64,000 nucleotides of DNA from Pseudomonas putida (GTDB taxonomy: Bacteria > Pseudomonadota > Gammaproteobacteria > Pseudomonadales > Pseudomonadaceae). The stretch spans positions 1,736,001-1,800,000 of the forward strand of contig NZ_MINI01000028.1 in the NCBI RefSeq assembly GCF_002906855.1, written 5' to 3'. The stretch's first letter is position 1. Each line of letters opens with the position of its first letter. This document shows positions 37,528 to 47,874 of this stretch, in pieces. The translations under genes were made by a program, and so were the position numbers. The notes beneath the pieces were generated by a model. That model had not been told where the DNA came from, made no database searches, and worked only from the letters and a program-made list of their open reading frames with translations.

Positions 37528-38739
37528 TCAAACGCTACGCCGCTCTTCTGCCTGGCAAGCCGCCGCCGTGAACAACACATCGGTCGAAGAATTCAGCGCC
37601 GTCTCCGCCGAATCCTGCAGCACGCCAATGATGAAGCCCACTGCCACCACCTGCATGGCAATCTCGCTGGGGATGCCGAACAGGCTACACGCCAGCGGAA
37701 TCAGCAGCAGTGAACCACCCGCGACTCCAGAGGCACCGCAGGCGCAGATTGCCGCCACCAGGCTCAGCAGCACCGCCGTCGGCAAGTCGACTGGAATGCC
37801 CAGGGTATGCACCGCCGCCAGGGTCAGCACGGTGATGGTGATCGCCGCGCCGGCCATGTTGATGGTCGCCCCCAGCGGGATCGACACCGAATAAGTGTCC
37901 TCATGCAGCCCCAGGCGCTCCGACAGCGCCAGGTTGACCGGGATGTTGGCCGCCGAGCTGCGGGTGAAGAAGGCGGTAATGCCGCTTTCGCGCAGGCACA
38001 GCAAGGTCAGCGGGTAAGGGTTGCGGCGGATCTTCCAGAACACGATCAGCGGGTTCATCACCAGCGCCACGAACAGCATGCAGCCGATCAGCACACCCAG
38101 CAGGTGCAGGTAGCCAAGCAGGGCGCTGAGGCCAGACTGGGCCAGGGTCGAGCTGACCAGCCCGAAGATGCCCAGCGGGGCGAAACGGATCACCACGCGC
38201 ACGATCAAGGTCACGCCATTGGACAGATCCTCGACCACGGTACGGGTAGTCTGGCCGGCATGGCGCAGGGCCACGCCCAGGCCGACGGCCCAGGTCAGCA
38301 CACCGATGAAGTTGGCGTTGAGCAAGGCATTGACCGGGTTGTCGACCGCGCTCAGCAGCAGGTTCTGCATCACCTCACCGATGCCGCCCGGCGCGCTCAG
38401 GGTCGCCTCGCTGGTACTCAGGGCCAGCTGCGAAGGGAACAGCATGCTGGCGACCACGGCCACCACGGCGGCGGCAAAGGTGCCCAGCAGGTACAGCCAG
38501 AGGATCGGGCGGATGTGGGTTTCCTGGCCGTGGCGGTGGTTGGCAATCGACGCCATGACCAGAATGAACACCAGCACCGGCGCGACGGCCTTGAGGGCGC
38601 TGACGAACACTTTGCCGAGGAAGCCCAGGTCACGGGCGAGGGCGGGTGCCAGCAGGGCCAGGGCGATGCCGGCGACCAGGCCGATGACGATCTGGGTCAC
38701 CAGGCTGGTGCGGTTGAGGAGGTGGTAAACAGGCGTCAT
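37528..38739 (-). CDS. sstT: serine/threonine:Na+ symporter SstT
   Basis: 403 aa, dicarboxylate/amino acid:cation symporter fold with eight helices. [27 protein letters not shown] and [12 protein letters not shown] are close to SstT hallmark motifs. Imports Ser/Thr with Na+. Start 38739 is the first ATG of the fold; no strong binding site seen. Confidence 0.9.
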   Translation of the reverse strand: MTPVYHLLNRTSLVTQIVIGLVAGIALALLAPALARDLGFLGKVFVSALKAVAPVLVFILVMASIANHRHGQETHIRPILWLYLLGTFAAAVVAVVASMLFPSQLALSTSEATLSAPGGIGEVMQNLLLSAVDNPVNALLNANFIGVLTWAVGLGVALRHAGQTTRTVVEDLSNGVTLIVRVVIRFAPLGIFGLVSSTLAQSGLSALLGYLHLLGVLIGCMLFVALVMNPLIVFWKIRRNPYPLTLLCLRESGITAFFTRSSAANIPVNLALSERLGLHEDTYSVSIPLGATINMAGAAITITVLTLAAVHTLGIPVDLPTAVLLSLVAAICACGASGVAGGSLLLIPLACSLFGIPSEIAMQVVAVGFIIGVLQDSAETALNSSTDVLFTAAACQAEERRSV

Positions 38740-38813
38740 GTGCAGCGAAGTCTCGGAATCTTCAAAGGGCGCGACTTTAGCACAATCAGGCCCGGCCCTA
38801 TCGCCGGCAGCCA

Positions 38814-39707
38814 CTACCAGTGAAACAGCTCCCGCCGCGCGCCCTCGGTAATCGCCACGATCCCCGGGTGCTTGACCTTGCGCTCCACTGAAATGGCATA
38901 GAACGATTCATGCACTGCTTCGGTCTGGCCGATCAGCTCGACGCCATACTGGCGGCAGACTTCCTCGGCAATCACGCTTGGTGCGACGAAAATCCCGCTG
39001 CCTGACTGGCCGAACGCCTGCATCAACGCACTGTCATCGAACTCTCCAACGATGCGTGGCTGCACTTGCTGTTCGCTCAGCCAACGCAACAGGCGGCTGC
39101 TCACCACGGTTTCCGGGCCGGGAATCAGCAGCGGCGCATCCTGCAGGCAGGCAGGGAAGAGGCCGGCATGCTGCCGGGCCAGGGCCGGGGTGGCGAAGAA
39201 GCTCAGGCCGCATTCGCCGAGCTTCTGGCTGTAGCCCTTGATGTCCAGGTGGCTGGGCATCGGGCTGTCGGAAATCACCAGGTCCAGGCGCTGGATCGCC
39301 AGGTCTGCCAGCAGCCGTTCGAGCTTGTCTTCGCGGCAATTGATGCGCAGCACCTCGTCCAGCTCCATGGTCGGCGCCAGCAGGCGATAGACGATCGACT
39401 TCGGCACCACGTCGGCCACCCCCACGCGAAACAGGATCTGCTCCTGCGGGCCGGCCCTGAGCAGGGCCTCCAGCTCGCCGCCGATCTGGAACATCTGCTC
39501 GGCGTAGACCAGCGTTTGACGGCCGGTTTCGGTCAGCTCCAGTTGCCGGCCGACGCGCTGAAACAGCTCCAGCCCGTAGGTTTGCTCGAACAGGCTGATC
39601 TGCCCGCTGATGGTCTGTGGCGTCAGGTTCAGCTGTTCGCTGGCGCGAGCGATGCTTCCGGTCTTGGCCACGGCCCAGAAGTAGTGGAGCTGGCGATAGT
39701 TGAGCAC
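38814..39707 (-). CDS. NhaR-like LysR regulator
   Basis: 297 aa. N-terminal HTH ([29 protein letters not shown]) and C-terminal domain with [16 protein letters not shown], both features of the NhaR branch, which activates Na+/H+ antiporter genes. No nhaA in the window. Divergent from the small lipoprotein at 39840. Confidence 0.8.
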   Translation of the reverse strand: MLNYRQLHYFWAVAKTGSIARASEQLNLTPQTISGQISLFEQTYGLELFQRVGRQLELTETGRQTLVYAEQMFQIGGELEALLRAGPQEQILFRVGVADVVPKSIVYRLLAPTMELDEVLRINCREDKLERLLADLAIQRLDLVISDSPMPSHLDIKGYSQKLGECGLSFFATPALARQHAGLFPACLQDAPLLIPGPETVVSSRLLRWLSEQQVQPRIVGEFDDSALMQAFGQSGSGIFVAPSVIAEEVCRQYGVELIGQTEAVHESFYAISVERKVKHPGIVAITEGARRELFHW

Positions 39708-39839
39708 GCACGCGGGTCCCGATTCGAAAAAACCGAAGTATACACACTGGAAATACGAATTTTCCTGAAGTATTGGCGTCTTTAGAATGCGACCCCATCA
39801 GGCGCTTCGCGCCGCCGGGATTTTTCAAGCGAGGACACC

Positions 39840-40079
39840 ATGCTGTATCTCAAATCCATTGGCACTCCGCTGGTGCTGGCCCTGGCGCTGTTCAGCCTGG
39901 CTGGTTGCGACCAGGCCGAGAAGTCTGCCCAGCAGATGCTCGACCAGGCCGCCAAGTCGGCCAAGCAGGCCATCGACGACACCAACAAGGCCGCCCAGCA
40001 GGCGTTGAGCGATGCCATCGGTCACGAGGGCCAGAAGCCCAAGGACGCCGAGAAGAAAGAACACACCCAGGAAATCTGA
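39840..40079 (+). CDS. small Lys/Ala/Gln-rich lipoprotein
   Basis: 79 aa. Lipobox FSLAGC (Cys23) and a heptad-like helical tail (AEKSAQQMLDQAAKSAKQAIDDT). Resembles small outer-membrane lipoproteins of unknown role. AGCGAGGACACC precedes ATG. Thirty bases to terC. Confidence 0.7.
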   Translation: MLYLKSIGTPLVLALALFSLAGCDQAEKSAQQMLDQAAKSAKQAIDDTNKAAQQALSDAIGHEGQKPKDAEKKEHTQEI

Positions 40080-40109
40080 CCCTACAACCGCCGCTTCAGG
40101 ATTTGAACA

Positions 40110-40862
40110 ATGGAATACTTGCTGGAACTCGCCGCTAGCCCTACCGCCTGGGTCGCCCTGGCAACGCTGGTGGCCATGGAAGTGGTACTGGGTATCGACA
40201 ACCTGATCTTCATCTCGATCCTGACCAACAAACTGCCTGTGGAGTACCGTTCCAAGGCGCGTCGTATCGGTATCAGCATGGCGCTGGTCATGCGCCTGGC
40301 ACTGCTCAGCACCGTGGCCTGGATCGTGCAGTTGACCGACCCGGTGTTCGAAGTGTTCGGTAACGCCTTCTCCTGGAAGGACGTGATCCTGATTGCCGGC
40401 GGCCTGTTCCTGCTGTGGAAGGCCACCAAGGAGATTCACGAAAACGTCGACCCGCATGGCGCCAAGGAAGAAGCCAAGGTCTCTAATACGGTCACCCTGG
40501 GCTTTGCGGCGGCGATCTTCCAGATCCTGTTGCTGGACATCGTCTTCTCGGTCGACAGCATCATCACTGCCGTGGGCATGACCGAGCACCTGCCGATCAT
40601 GATCATTGCCGTGATCACCGCCGTCATCGTCATGATGGTGGCCGCCGACCCGCTGGCCAACTTCATCAATGACAACCCGACAGTGGTGATGTTGGCCCTG
40701 GGCTTCCTGATCATGATTGGCATGACGCTGATCGCCGAAGGTTTTGGCGCCCATGTACCGAAAGGGTATGTGTATGCGGCGATGGCCTTCTCGACGGTGA
40801 TCGAGATCCTCAACATCCTGGCCCGCCGAGCGCGGCTCAAGCGTGAAGCTGCTGAAGGCTGA
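40110..40862 (+). CDS. TerC-family membrane protein
   Basis: 250 aa, seven helices. TerC signatures [16 protein letters not shown] and [17 protein letters not shown] carry the conserved Asp residues of the metal-binding pocket. Relatives export or handle metal ions (Mn2+) and are linked to tellurite resistance. Follows the lipoprotein gene. Confidence 0.9.
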   Translation: MEYLLELAASPTAWVALATLVAMEVVLGIDNLIFISILTNKLPVEYRSKARRIGISMALVMRLALLSTVAWIVQLTDPVFEVFGNAFSWKDVILIAGGLFLLWKATKEIHENVDPHGAKEEAKVSNTVTLGFAAAIFQILLLDIVFSVDSIITAVGMTEHLPIMIIAVITAVIVMMVAADPLANFINDNPTVVMLALGFLIMIGMTLIAEGFGAHVPKGYVYAAMAFSTVIEILNILARRARLKREAAEG

Positions 40863-40875
40863 TTAAGGCTGGTGA

Positions 40876-40906
40876 AAAAAACAACGGGGCGCTTGGCGCC
40901 CCGTTT
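40876..40906 (+). terminator. terminator after terC
   Basis: Ten-base stem AACGGGGCGC / GCGCCCCGTT, loop TTG, A-rich upstream and TTT downstream. Confidence 0.85.
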
Positions 40907-40925
40907 GCATTCAGCTGAAGAAACC

Positions 40926-41105
40926 TCAGTGCACCCCGGCATGCCGCCGCGCCCTGCGCACAGGCTGCGCCTTGGCCGGGGCCTGCGGTGGCAGGTGGTG
41001 ATGCTGGGAATGACGCCGCACGATACGCAGAACACCCCACAGCATGGCGGCCGCGACGCTCAGCCACATACCCACCAGCATAAGGATTGCCATGGTCAGG
41101 CTCAT
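40926..41105 (-). CDS. 59-residue membrane peptide
   Basis: GGAGG precedes ATG 41105. One membrane helix (SLTMAILMLVGMWLSVAAAM) with a basic His-rich tail (HSQHHHLPPQAPAKAQP). No family recognised. Convergent with terC. Confidence 0.6.
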   Translation of the reverse strand: MSLTMAILMLVGMWLSVAAAMLWGVLRIVRRHSQHHHLPPQAPAKAQPVRRARRHAGVH

Positions 41106-41318
41106 GTGTGCCTCCTTCTCTTGGGCCAACCTGCGGTTTGCCCTCCAGACACAGCTTTAGTCTAGCTGCCCGCCCGTGACGTTCCATTGACCAAAGGTCG
41201 ATTGCTTAAGCCGATTGGTTGCAATTTCTTGTCGGACTATACCCGCGCAACGCGGCGCCCTATGATCGGTGGCCAGAGCCGGGCGCTGCCTGCCTGGCAT
41301 CGGAACAAGCGAGTGTCC

Positions 41319-42005
41319 ATGGAGCAATATTCCTGCAAGCGCTGGGCGATCGTCCCACGTCAGCTGTTGGCCGCCTGCCTGGTGGCGGCGACCCTGGGCG
41401 GCTGCGCCAGCGCACCCCCTGCAAGCCTCAAGGGCATGCCCCAGCGGGTCGAGATCAGCAGCGTGCCGTTCTACCGCGGCAATGCCAACCACAGCGGGGC
41501 GATGGCCCTGGCCGCGCTGCTCTCGCAGCAAGGTGCGCCAATCACCCCGGGGCTGCTGGACAAACCGCTGAATCTGCCGAAGGCAGCCGATGCGCTGGAA
41601 ACCAGCATCCCGCGTGTGGCTCGCGAGTACGGCATGGTCGTGTACCCGCTGGACAAGCAACTGGATGCCTTGCTGACTCAGGTGGCCGCTGGCAACCCGG
41701 TGCTGCTGCGTTACGAGGAAGGTTCGGCGTGGTGGAGCGAGCCGCGTTACGCGGTGCTGATCGGCTATGACAGCTTCAAGAAGCGCGTGCTGCTGCGTTC
41801 AGGGATGCATCGGCGCCAGCTGATGGCGTTCGACGACTTTGCCTCGGCGTGGGCGAAGGAGGGGAGTTGGGCGGTGCTGGTGCAGCCCCCGCGCCAGCTA
41901 CCGGCCCAGGTGGACCGCCAGCGTTGGCTGCAGGCTGCCGACGAACTGGCCCGGGCGGGCCAGGAGGTTGCGGCTAAACAGGCTGTGCGTAGTCTGAATA
42001 AATAG
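41319..42005 (+). CDS. C39-like lipoprotein lacking the catalytic Cys
   Basis: 228 aa. Lipobox TLGGC gives Cys29. The segment VPFYRGNANHSGAMALAALLSQQG aligns with the papain-like C39 start (CGPAALAxxL) but Ser59 replaces the Cys. Later HRRQLMAFDDFASAW and the C-terminal VAAKQAVRSL are helical. It may be an inactive C39 relative or a binding protein. Starts at ATG 41319; upstream ATG 41187 lacks a site. Confidence 0.7.
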   Translation: MEQYSCKRWAIVPRQLLAACLVAATLGGCASAPPASLKGMPQRVEISSVPFYRGNANHSGAMALAALLSQQGAPITPGLLDKPLNLPKAADALETSIPRVAREYGMVVYPLDKQLDALLTQVAAGNPVLLRYEEGSAWWSEPRYAVLIGYDSFKKRVLLRSGMHRRQLMAFDDFASAWAKEGSWAVLVQPPRQLPAQVDRQRWLQAADELARAGQEVAAKQAVRSLNK

Positions 42006-42008
42006 CGT

Positions 42009-42065
42009 TTCGCCGGGGCAAGCCCGCTCCTGTAGGAGCGGGCTTGCCCCGCGAAGAGGCCAGGC
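42009..42065. repeat. paired REP element between convergent genes
   Basis: Inverted copies of a P. putida-type REP, CGGGGCAAGCCCGCTCCTGT and TAGGAGCGGGCTTGCCCCG, forming a long hairpin that may also stop transcription of both flanking genes. Confidence 0.75.
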
Positions 42066-42077
42066 CTGCTTACATCA

Positions 42078-43361
42078 TCAGAAGCCCAGACGATCACGCA
42101 GGCTGTAGTACCAGGCACCAATGGCGCTGAACGGCACACGCAGCATCTGGCCACCCGGGAACGGGTAGTGCGGCAGGCCGGCAAAGGCGTCGAAGCGCTC
42201 GGCCTGGCCACGCAGGGCCTCGGCCAGCACCTTGCCTGCGAGGTGGGTGTAGGTCACGCCGTGGCCCGAGCAACCCTGCGAGTAGTAGATGTTGTCGCCG
42301 ATACGGCCGACCTGTGGCAGACGCGACAGGGTCAGCAGGAAGTTGCCGGTCCAGGCGTAGTCGATCTTGACGTTCTTCAGTTGCGGGAAGGCCTTGAGCA
42401 TCTTCGGGCGAATGATCGCTTCGATGTTGGCCGGGTCGCGCGCACCGTACACCACACCACCGCCGAAGATCAGGCGCTTGTCGCTGGTCAGGCGGTAGTA
42501 GTCGAGCAGGTAGTTGCAGTCTTCCACGCAGTAGTCCTGCGGCAGCAGGGTGCGGGCCAGTTCTTCGCCCAGCGGCTCGGTGGTGATCACCTGGGTGCCG
42601 CATGGCATCGACTTGGCAGCCAGTTCCGGTACCAGGTTACCCAGGTAGGCGTTGCCGGCAACGATGATGAACTTGGCGCGGATCTTACCTTGCGGAGTGT
42701 GCACCACCGGGTTGGCACCACGCTCGATGCGGATGGCCGGAGTCTGCTCATAGATGATGCCGCCCAGCGACTCGACCGCGGCGGCTTCGCCCAGGGCCAG
42801 GTTCAGCGGGTGGATGTGGCCGCCGCTCATGTCCAGCATGCCGCCCAGGTAGTTGTCGCAGGCGACCACTTCACGGATGCGCTTCTGGTCCATCAGCTCC
42901 AGCTGATTATGGCCAAAGCGTTCCCACAGGCGCTTTTGCGATTCCAGGTGGCCCATCTGCTTGGCGGTCAGCGCAGCGAACACGCCGCCGTCCTTCAGGT
43001 CGCACTGGATGTTGTACTTGGCCACGCGCTCACGGATGATGCGGCCGCCTTCGAAGGCCATCTGGCCTAGCAGCTGTGCTTCTTTAGGGCCGACGGTGCG
43101 CTCGATGACGTCGATGTCGCGGCTGTAGCTGTTGACGATCTGGCCACCGTTGCGGCCCGATGCGCCGAAGCCGACCTTGGCCGCTTCGACGATGCTCACC
43201 TTGAAGCCGTTTTCCAGCAGGAACAGCGCGCTGGACAGGCCGGTGTAGCCGGCACCGATGATGCAGATATCGGTTTCCACCTCACCCTGCAGCGCCGGAC
43301 GTGGCGGCACCGGGTTGGCCGAGGCGGCGTAGTAGGACTGGGGGTAGGGGGTGTTAGCCAT
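42078..43361 (-). CDS. FAD-dependent amine oxidoreductase, PuuB-like
   Basis: 427 aa. FAD motif IIGAGYTGLSSALFLLENG, GASGRNGGQIVNSYSRD, and C-terminal YYSQGCSGHGVTYTHLAGK. Closest to gamma-glutamylputrescine oxidoreductase in putrescine use. Start ATG 43361 follows AGAGGTTTC. Substrate assignment is by family likeness only. Confidence 0.8.
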   Translation of the reverse strand: MANTPYPQSYYAASANPVPPRPALQGEVETDICIIGAGYTGLSSALFLLENGFKVSIVEAAKVGFGASGRNGGQIVNSYSRDIDVIERTVGPKEAQLLGQMAFEGGRIIRERVAKYNIQCDLKDGGVFAALTAKQMGHLESQKRLWERFGHNQLELMDQKRIREVVACDNYLGGMLDMSGGHIHPLNLALGEAAAVESLGGIIYEQTPAIRIERGANPVVHTPQGKIRAKFIIVAGNAYLGNLVPELAAKSMPCGTQVITTEPLGEELARTLLPQDYCVEDCNYLLDYYRLTSDKRLIFGGGVVYGARDPANIEAIIRPKMLKAFPQLKNVKIDYAWTGNFLLTLSRLPQVGRIGDNIYYSQGCSGHGVTYTHLAGKVLAEALRGQAERFDAFAGLPHYPFPGGQMLRVPFSAIGAWYYSLRDRLGF

Positions 43362-43521
43362 GCTGCAGAAACCTCTGTGTTTTATATTTTTAACGAATGT
43401 ACCGATGCTATCAATAATAATAAACACCCGCTAGTCGTCTGTTGAAAATCCTTTACTGGCCTGCAGCGGGCCCTTCTCTATAAACAGTTTAAGATTCAGT
43501 GAGTTAGCGCGAAAAAAAGTG

Positions 43522-43549
43522 TTGACAGGGTTTTTGGATTGCGTAGAAT
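43522..43549 (+). promoter_or_regulatory. promoter of first tRNA-Val
   Basis: TTGACA (43522-43527) and TAGAAT (43544-43549), spacer 16 bases; 14 bases before the tRNA 5' end. Confidence 0.7.
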
Positions 43550-43563
43550 GCGCACCACACGAC

Positions 43564-43640
43564 AGGCACATAGCTCAGTTGGTTAGAGCACCACCTTGAC
43601 ATGGTGGGGGTCGTTGGTTCGAGTCCAATTGTGCCTACCA
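43564..43640 (+). tRNA. tRNA-Val(GAC), copy 1
   Basis: Seventy-seven bases. Acceptor AGGCACA / TGTGCCT, anticodon GAC in loop TTGACAT between CCACC and GGTGG, T-arm GGTTCGAGTCC, encoded CCA. Confidence 0.97.
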
Positions 43641-43666
43641 AACAAAGTCCCGGTCTCCGGGCATCG

Positions 43667-43697
43667 AAAAGGGCGATCCGCAAGGGTCGCCCTTTTT
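43667..43697 (+). terminator. terminator of tRNA-Val copy 1
   Basis: Stem GGGCGATCC / GGGTCGCCC with GCAA loop and five T. Confidence 0.9.
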
Positions 43698-43776
43698 GCA
43701 TTATGGGCGCTTTCGAAGTCGTGGGTACCGGCGCCCGCAGGTTTCTGAAAGTTTTTGATTTTTTTGAAAAAAACGC

Positions 43777-43805
43777 TTTACAGGTACGCATTCGATCACT
43801 AATAT
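43777..43805 (+). promoter_or_regulatory. promoter of second tRNA-Val
   Basis: TTTACA and TAATAT with 17-base spacer, just upstream of the second copy. Confidence 0.65.
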
Positions 43806-43819
43806 GCGCACCACACGAC

Positions 43820-43896
43820 AGGCACATAGCTCAGTTGGTTAGAGCACCACCTTGACATGGTGGGGGTCGTTGGTTCGAGTCCAATTGTGCCTACCA
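43820..43896 (+). tRNA. tRNA-Val(GAC), copy 2
   Basis: Identical to copy 1 in all 77 bases; offset exactly 256 bases. Confidence 0.97.
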
Positions 43897-43922
43897 AACA
43901 AAGTCCCGGTATCCGGGCATCA

Positions 43923-43953
43923 GAAAGGGCGATCCGCAAGGGTCGCCCTTTTT
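43923..43953 (+). terminator. terminator of tRNA-Val copy 2
   Basis: Same hairpin as copy 1. Confidence 0.9.
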
Positions 43954-44068
43954 GCATTCCATGCCCCTCTCGAACAAACCCCCTCGACGCAGCGTGTAAC
44001 CTTTGGTCGCGGGCGGTACCCCGTGCGGCCATGGTAGAATCCGCCTCTTCGAATCTGGAGGTACACGC

Positions 44069-44641
44069 GTGCGCAAACTGGCAGTGGTATTGGCAGTGCT
44101 GGCCCTGGCGGGCTGTGAGAACGAGGTCGAGGGTGTGCACAAGCAAGTTGCCGAGCACCTGAACAACCCCAAGACTGCCAAGTTCGGCAACGTGCGGATC
44201 GACACCAAGGGCACCATCTGCGGCCAGGTGCGTGGCAAGGACGATGCTGGTCAGTACGAGGCCTATCGCAGCTACGTGGCAATCAAGGGTGCCGATGGCC
44301 AGTATGAAATCATCGTCGATGACGGCGGCAACAATCTGCGTATTCGCGAATACTGCGGAGGTGCCGAACTGCAACGTCGCGCCGAGGCCCTGGCCGATCA
44401 GCCGGCCCCTGAGGGGTGGGATGTCGAAGTGATCCAGGGTGCCAACATGGGTGCGCTGACCGACATGACCGCACGCCTGATCGAGAAGGGCATCCCGTCC
44501 TCGGTCGAATACCGCGACGGCAAACCCGTGGTGCTGATGGGGCCGTTCCCGAGCAAGGCCGAAGCCGATGCGCGCAAGGCCGAGGTGATGGCCAAGCTGG
44601 GTACCGATTCGATCGTCATCCAGCATGGTGCGCAGCGTTAA
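44069..44641 (+). CDS. lipoprotein with C-terminal SPOR-like domain
   Basis: 190 aa from GTG 44069 after GGAGG. Lipobox LALAGC (Cys16). The middle part (HLNNPKTAKFGNVRIDTKGT) resembles small phage-like outer-membrane proteins; the end (GIPSSVEYRDGKPVVLMGPFPSKAEADARKAEV) is a SPOR domain, which binds denuded peptidoglycan. Likely envelope or septal localisation. Confidence 0.82.
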   Translation: MRKLAVVLAVLALAGCENEVEGVHKQVAEHLNNPKTAKFGNVRIDTKGTICGQVRGKDDAGQYEAYRSYVAIKGADGQYEIIVDDGGNNLRIREYCGGAELQRRAEALADQPAPEGWDVEVIQGANMGALTDMTARLIEKGIPSSVEYRDGKPVVLMGPFPSKAEADARKAEVMAKLGTDSIVIQHGAQR

Positions 44642-44703
44642 CTGTAATCTGTAGCCTTCCCCGGCTATGCTTGGCTTGAGACTAGCCAAACGGGGAGGGC
44701 CTC

Positions 44704-45129
44704 ATGTCTACGCTGGAGCGGGCCATTGCCGTGGCCGCCAGGGCACATGAAGGGCAATGCGACAAGGGTGGAGCGGCTTATATCCTCCACCCATTGCGAG
44801 TGATGATGCGGGTCAGCACACCGGAGCAGCGCATTGTCGCGGTGCTGCATGACGTGATCGAAGACACGTCGCTGACCCTTTCCGACCTGGCCCGTGAGGG
44901 CTTCCCCCTGAAAATTCTCGCCGCCTTGCTGGCCTTGAGCCGGAACAAGGGCGAGAGCTATCAGGACTTCGTGGTGCGCCTGGGCAGTGACCCGCTGGCG
45001 CGCACCGTCAAGCTGGCCGACCTGGCCGACAATAGCGACCTCTCGCGTATAGCCGTCCCAGGCCCCGCCGACCTGGCGCGGCTGGCTCGCTACCGCGAGG
45101 CCAGTGCCTATCTGCAGGCGCTGCCCTGA
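44704..45129 (+). CDS. HD-domain phosphohydrolase, Mesh1/SpoT hydrolase-like
   Basis: 141 aa. Metal ligands His29 (YILHP), His49/Asp50 and the ED pair (HDVIED), all as in the (p)ppGpp hydrolase half of SpoT and in stand-alone Mesh1 type enzymes. Predicted to cleave ppGpp or a related 3'-phospho nucleotide. GGGGAGGGCCTC precedes the ATG. Confidence 0.85.
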   Translation: MSTLERAIAVAARAHEGQCDKGGAAYILHPLRVMMRVSTPEQRIVAVLHDVIEDTSLTLSDLAREGFPLKILAALLALSRNKGESYQDFVVRLGSDPLARTVKLADLADNSDLSRIAVPGPADLARLARYREASAYLQALP

Positions 45130-45132
45130 GCC

Positions 45133-45375
45133 TCAGTCTTCCTTCGGCACTGTCCAGAAAATCTGCACGCCGCCGTCGTCGCGGTGGGCGAGGGTAACGT
45201 TGTCGTTCTCGGCGATTTCCTCGAGCAGGGTTGCCCAGTCATCGGGCGACTCGTGTTCCAGGCGGAAGATCAGCGCGGCGCGGCTGCGCTGGGCGAGGGG
45301 ATTGTTGATGATCTTCTGGATGCGCAGGCCCAGTTGCTGGTAGCTGCTTGCGGTTGCTTCGGCGGTGTTGGCCAC
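45133..45375 (-). CDS. small SOS-box-controlled hypothetical protein
   Basis: 80 aa from GTG 45375. Hydrophilic mixed alpha/beta composition: GLRIQKIINNPLAQRSRAAL, EHESPDDWATLLEEIAEND and a GGVQIFW end. No family name given. A LexA-type box is 21 bases upstream, so it is probably DNA-damage induced. Convergent with the HD gene. Confidence 0.75.
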   Translation of the reverse strand: MANTAEATASSYQQLGLRIQKIINNPLAQRSRAALIFRLEHESPDDWATLLEEIAENDNVTLAHRDDGGVQIFWTVPKED

Positions 45376-45395
45376 GGAGGCGATTCCTTGTTGTG

Positions 45396-45411
45396 CTGTA
45401 TGCGTGTACAG
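45396..45411. promoter_or_regulatory. LexA (SOS) box
   Basis: CTGTATGCGTGTACAG matches the gammaproteobacterial LexA consensus CTGTATATATATACAG in all outer positions. It precedes the 80-aa gene. Confidence 0.8.
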
Positions 45412-45508
45412 TATTTCAAGGCAAAATATTTCGCAACTGCATCGCTGCTGGATTTTTCGCGGGCAAGGGGCGGTGCAGTCAGCGCACCAGCCCCAGGTCA
45501 TGCCGCTA

Positions 45509-46615
<1,107 letters not shown>

Positions 46616-46810
46616 CTAATGAGATGGTTGCTGTGTCGCTCGGTAAGCAAGGCAGGTTTCGTACCAGCAGCGCTCAAAGCCGGCTCGCGGGCCTTACGGG
46701 GCGTATTCCATTCGGAACCCCGAACAAGCATAGGAAAAGATGTTCGGTTTTTCGGAGAAATTACGGATAATCAGCACCAGCCGCGTCTTGCCCCCGCCAG
46801 CGAAACGGAT

Positions 46811-46839
46811 TTGACAAAACCAGGTCTTGTTTCCATAGT
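46811..46839 (+). promoter_or_regulatory. rbs operon promoter
   Basis: TTGACA (46811-46816) and CATAGT (46834-46839), spacer 17 bases. The operator at 46847-46860 overlaps the expected start of transcription. Confidence 0.65.
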
Positions 46840-46846
46840 TACTCAG

Positions 46847-46860
46847 CGCAAACGTTTGCG
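46847..46860. promoter_or_regulatory. RbsR-type operator
   Basis: Perfect 14-base palindrome CGCAAACGTTTGCG, the form bound by LacI-family repressors. Lies between promoter and rbsB, and the operon codes for a LacI-family regulator. Confidence 0.8.
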
Positions 46861-46896
46861 ATCCGATAAAAATCACAAGATTCGGAGTCATCTCCC

Positions 46897-47853
46897 ATGA
46901 AACTGCCGTTCCCCGGTCGTCTGCTGGCGCTCGCCGTCATGTCCTCGCTGTCCCTCGCCATGCCGCTGTCCGCTGCCCATGCAGAGGAAAAACCCAAGGT
47001 CGCGCTGGTCATGAAGTCGCTGGCCAACGAATTCTTCCGCACCATGGAAGACGGCGCCAAGGACTACCAGAAAGCCCACCCTGGCGATTTCGATCTGGTT
47101 GCCAACGGCATCAAGAACGAAACCGATACCGGTGAACAGATCCGCATCGTCGAGCAGATGGTCAACTCCGGCGCCAAGGCCCTGGTGATCGCGCCGGCCG
47201 ACTCCAAGGCACTGGTCTCGGCCGTGAAGAAGGCCATGGACCAGGGCGTCATCGTCATCAACATCGACAACCGCCTGGACCCGGAACTGCTCAAGAGCAA
47301 AGGCATCAGCGTGCCCTTCGTCGGCCCTGACAACCGCAAGGGCGCCCGCCTGGTCGGCGACTACCTGGCCCAGCAGAAACTCAAGGCCGGTGACCAGGTC
47401 GGCATCATCGAAGGCGTGCCGACCACCACCAATGCCCAGCAGCGTACCGCTGGCTTCAAGGATGCGATGGAAGCCGCGAAGATGAAGATCGTCTCGGTGC
47501 AGTCCGGCAACTGGGAGATCGACAAGGGCAACGCCGTTGCCGCTTCCATGCTCAACGAATACCCCGACCTCAAGGCGCTGCTGGCCGGTAACGACAGCAT
47601 GGCATTGGGCGCCGTCTCGGCCGTGCGGGCTGCCGGCAAGACCGGCCAGGTGCAGGTGGTGGGCTACGACAACATCAACGCCATCAAGCCGATGCTCAAG
47701 GATGGGCGCGTGCTCGCCACACTCGACCAGGCCGCCAGCCAGCAGGCCGTCTACGGCATCCAGGCAGCGCTGAAAATACTCAAGGGCGAGAAGCCGGACG
47801 TGGATGCCGACAACGTCATCCAGACCCCGGTCGAACTGATCACCAAGCCCTGA
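46897..47853 (+). CDS. rbsB: ribose-binding periplasmic protein
   Basis: 318 aa, signal peptide cleaved after SAAHA (about residue 29). Typical RbsB sequence KVALVMKSLANEFFRTMEDGA, GAKALVIAPADSKALV, and GVPTTTNAQQRTAGF. Feeds RbsA/RbsC. First gene of rbsBACRKD. Confidence 0.93.
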   Translation: MKLPFPGRLLALAVMSSLSLAMPLSAAHAEEKPKVALVMKSLANEFFRTMEDGAKDYQKAHPGDFDLVANGIKNETDTGEQIRIVEQMVNSGAKALVIAPADSKALVSAVKKAMDQGVIVINIDNRLDPELLKSKGISVPFVGPDNRKGARLVGDYLAQQKLKAGDQVGIIEGVPTTTNAQQRTAGFKDAMEAAKMKIVSVQSGNWEIDKGNAVAASMLNEYPDLKALLAGNDSMALGAVSAVRAAGKTGQVQVVGYDNINAIKPMLKDGRVLATLDQAASQQAVYGIQAALKILKGEKPDVDADNVIQTPVELITKP

Positions 47854-47874
47854 CCCCTAGCAGGAGAGATGGCC

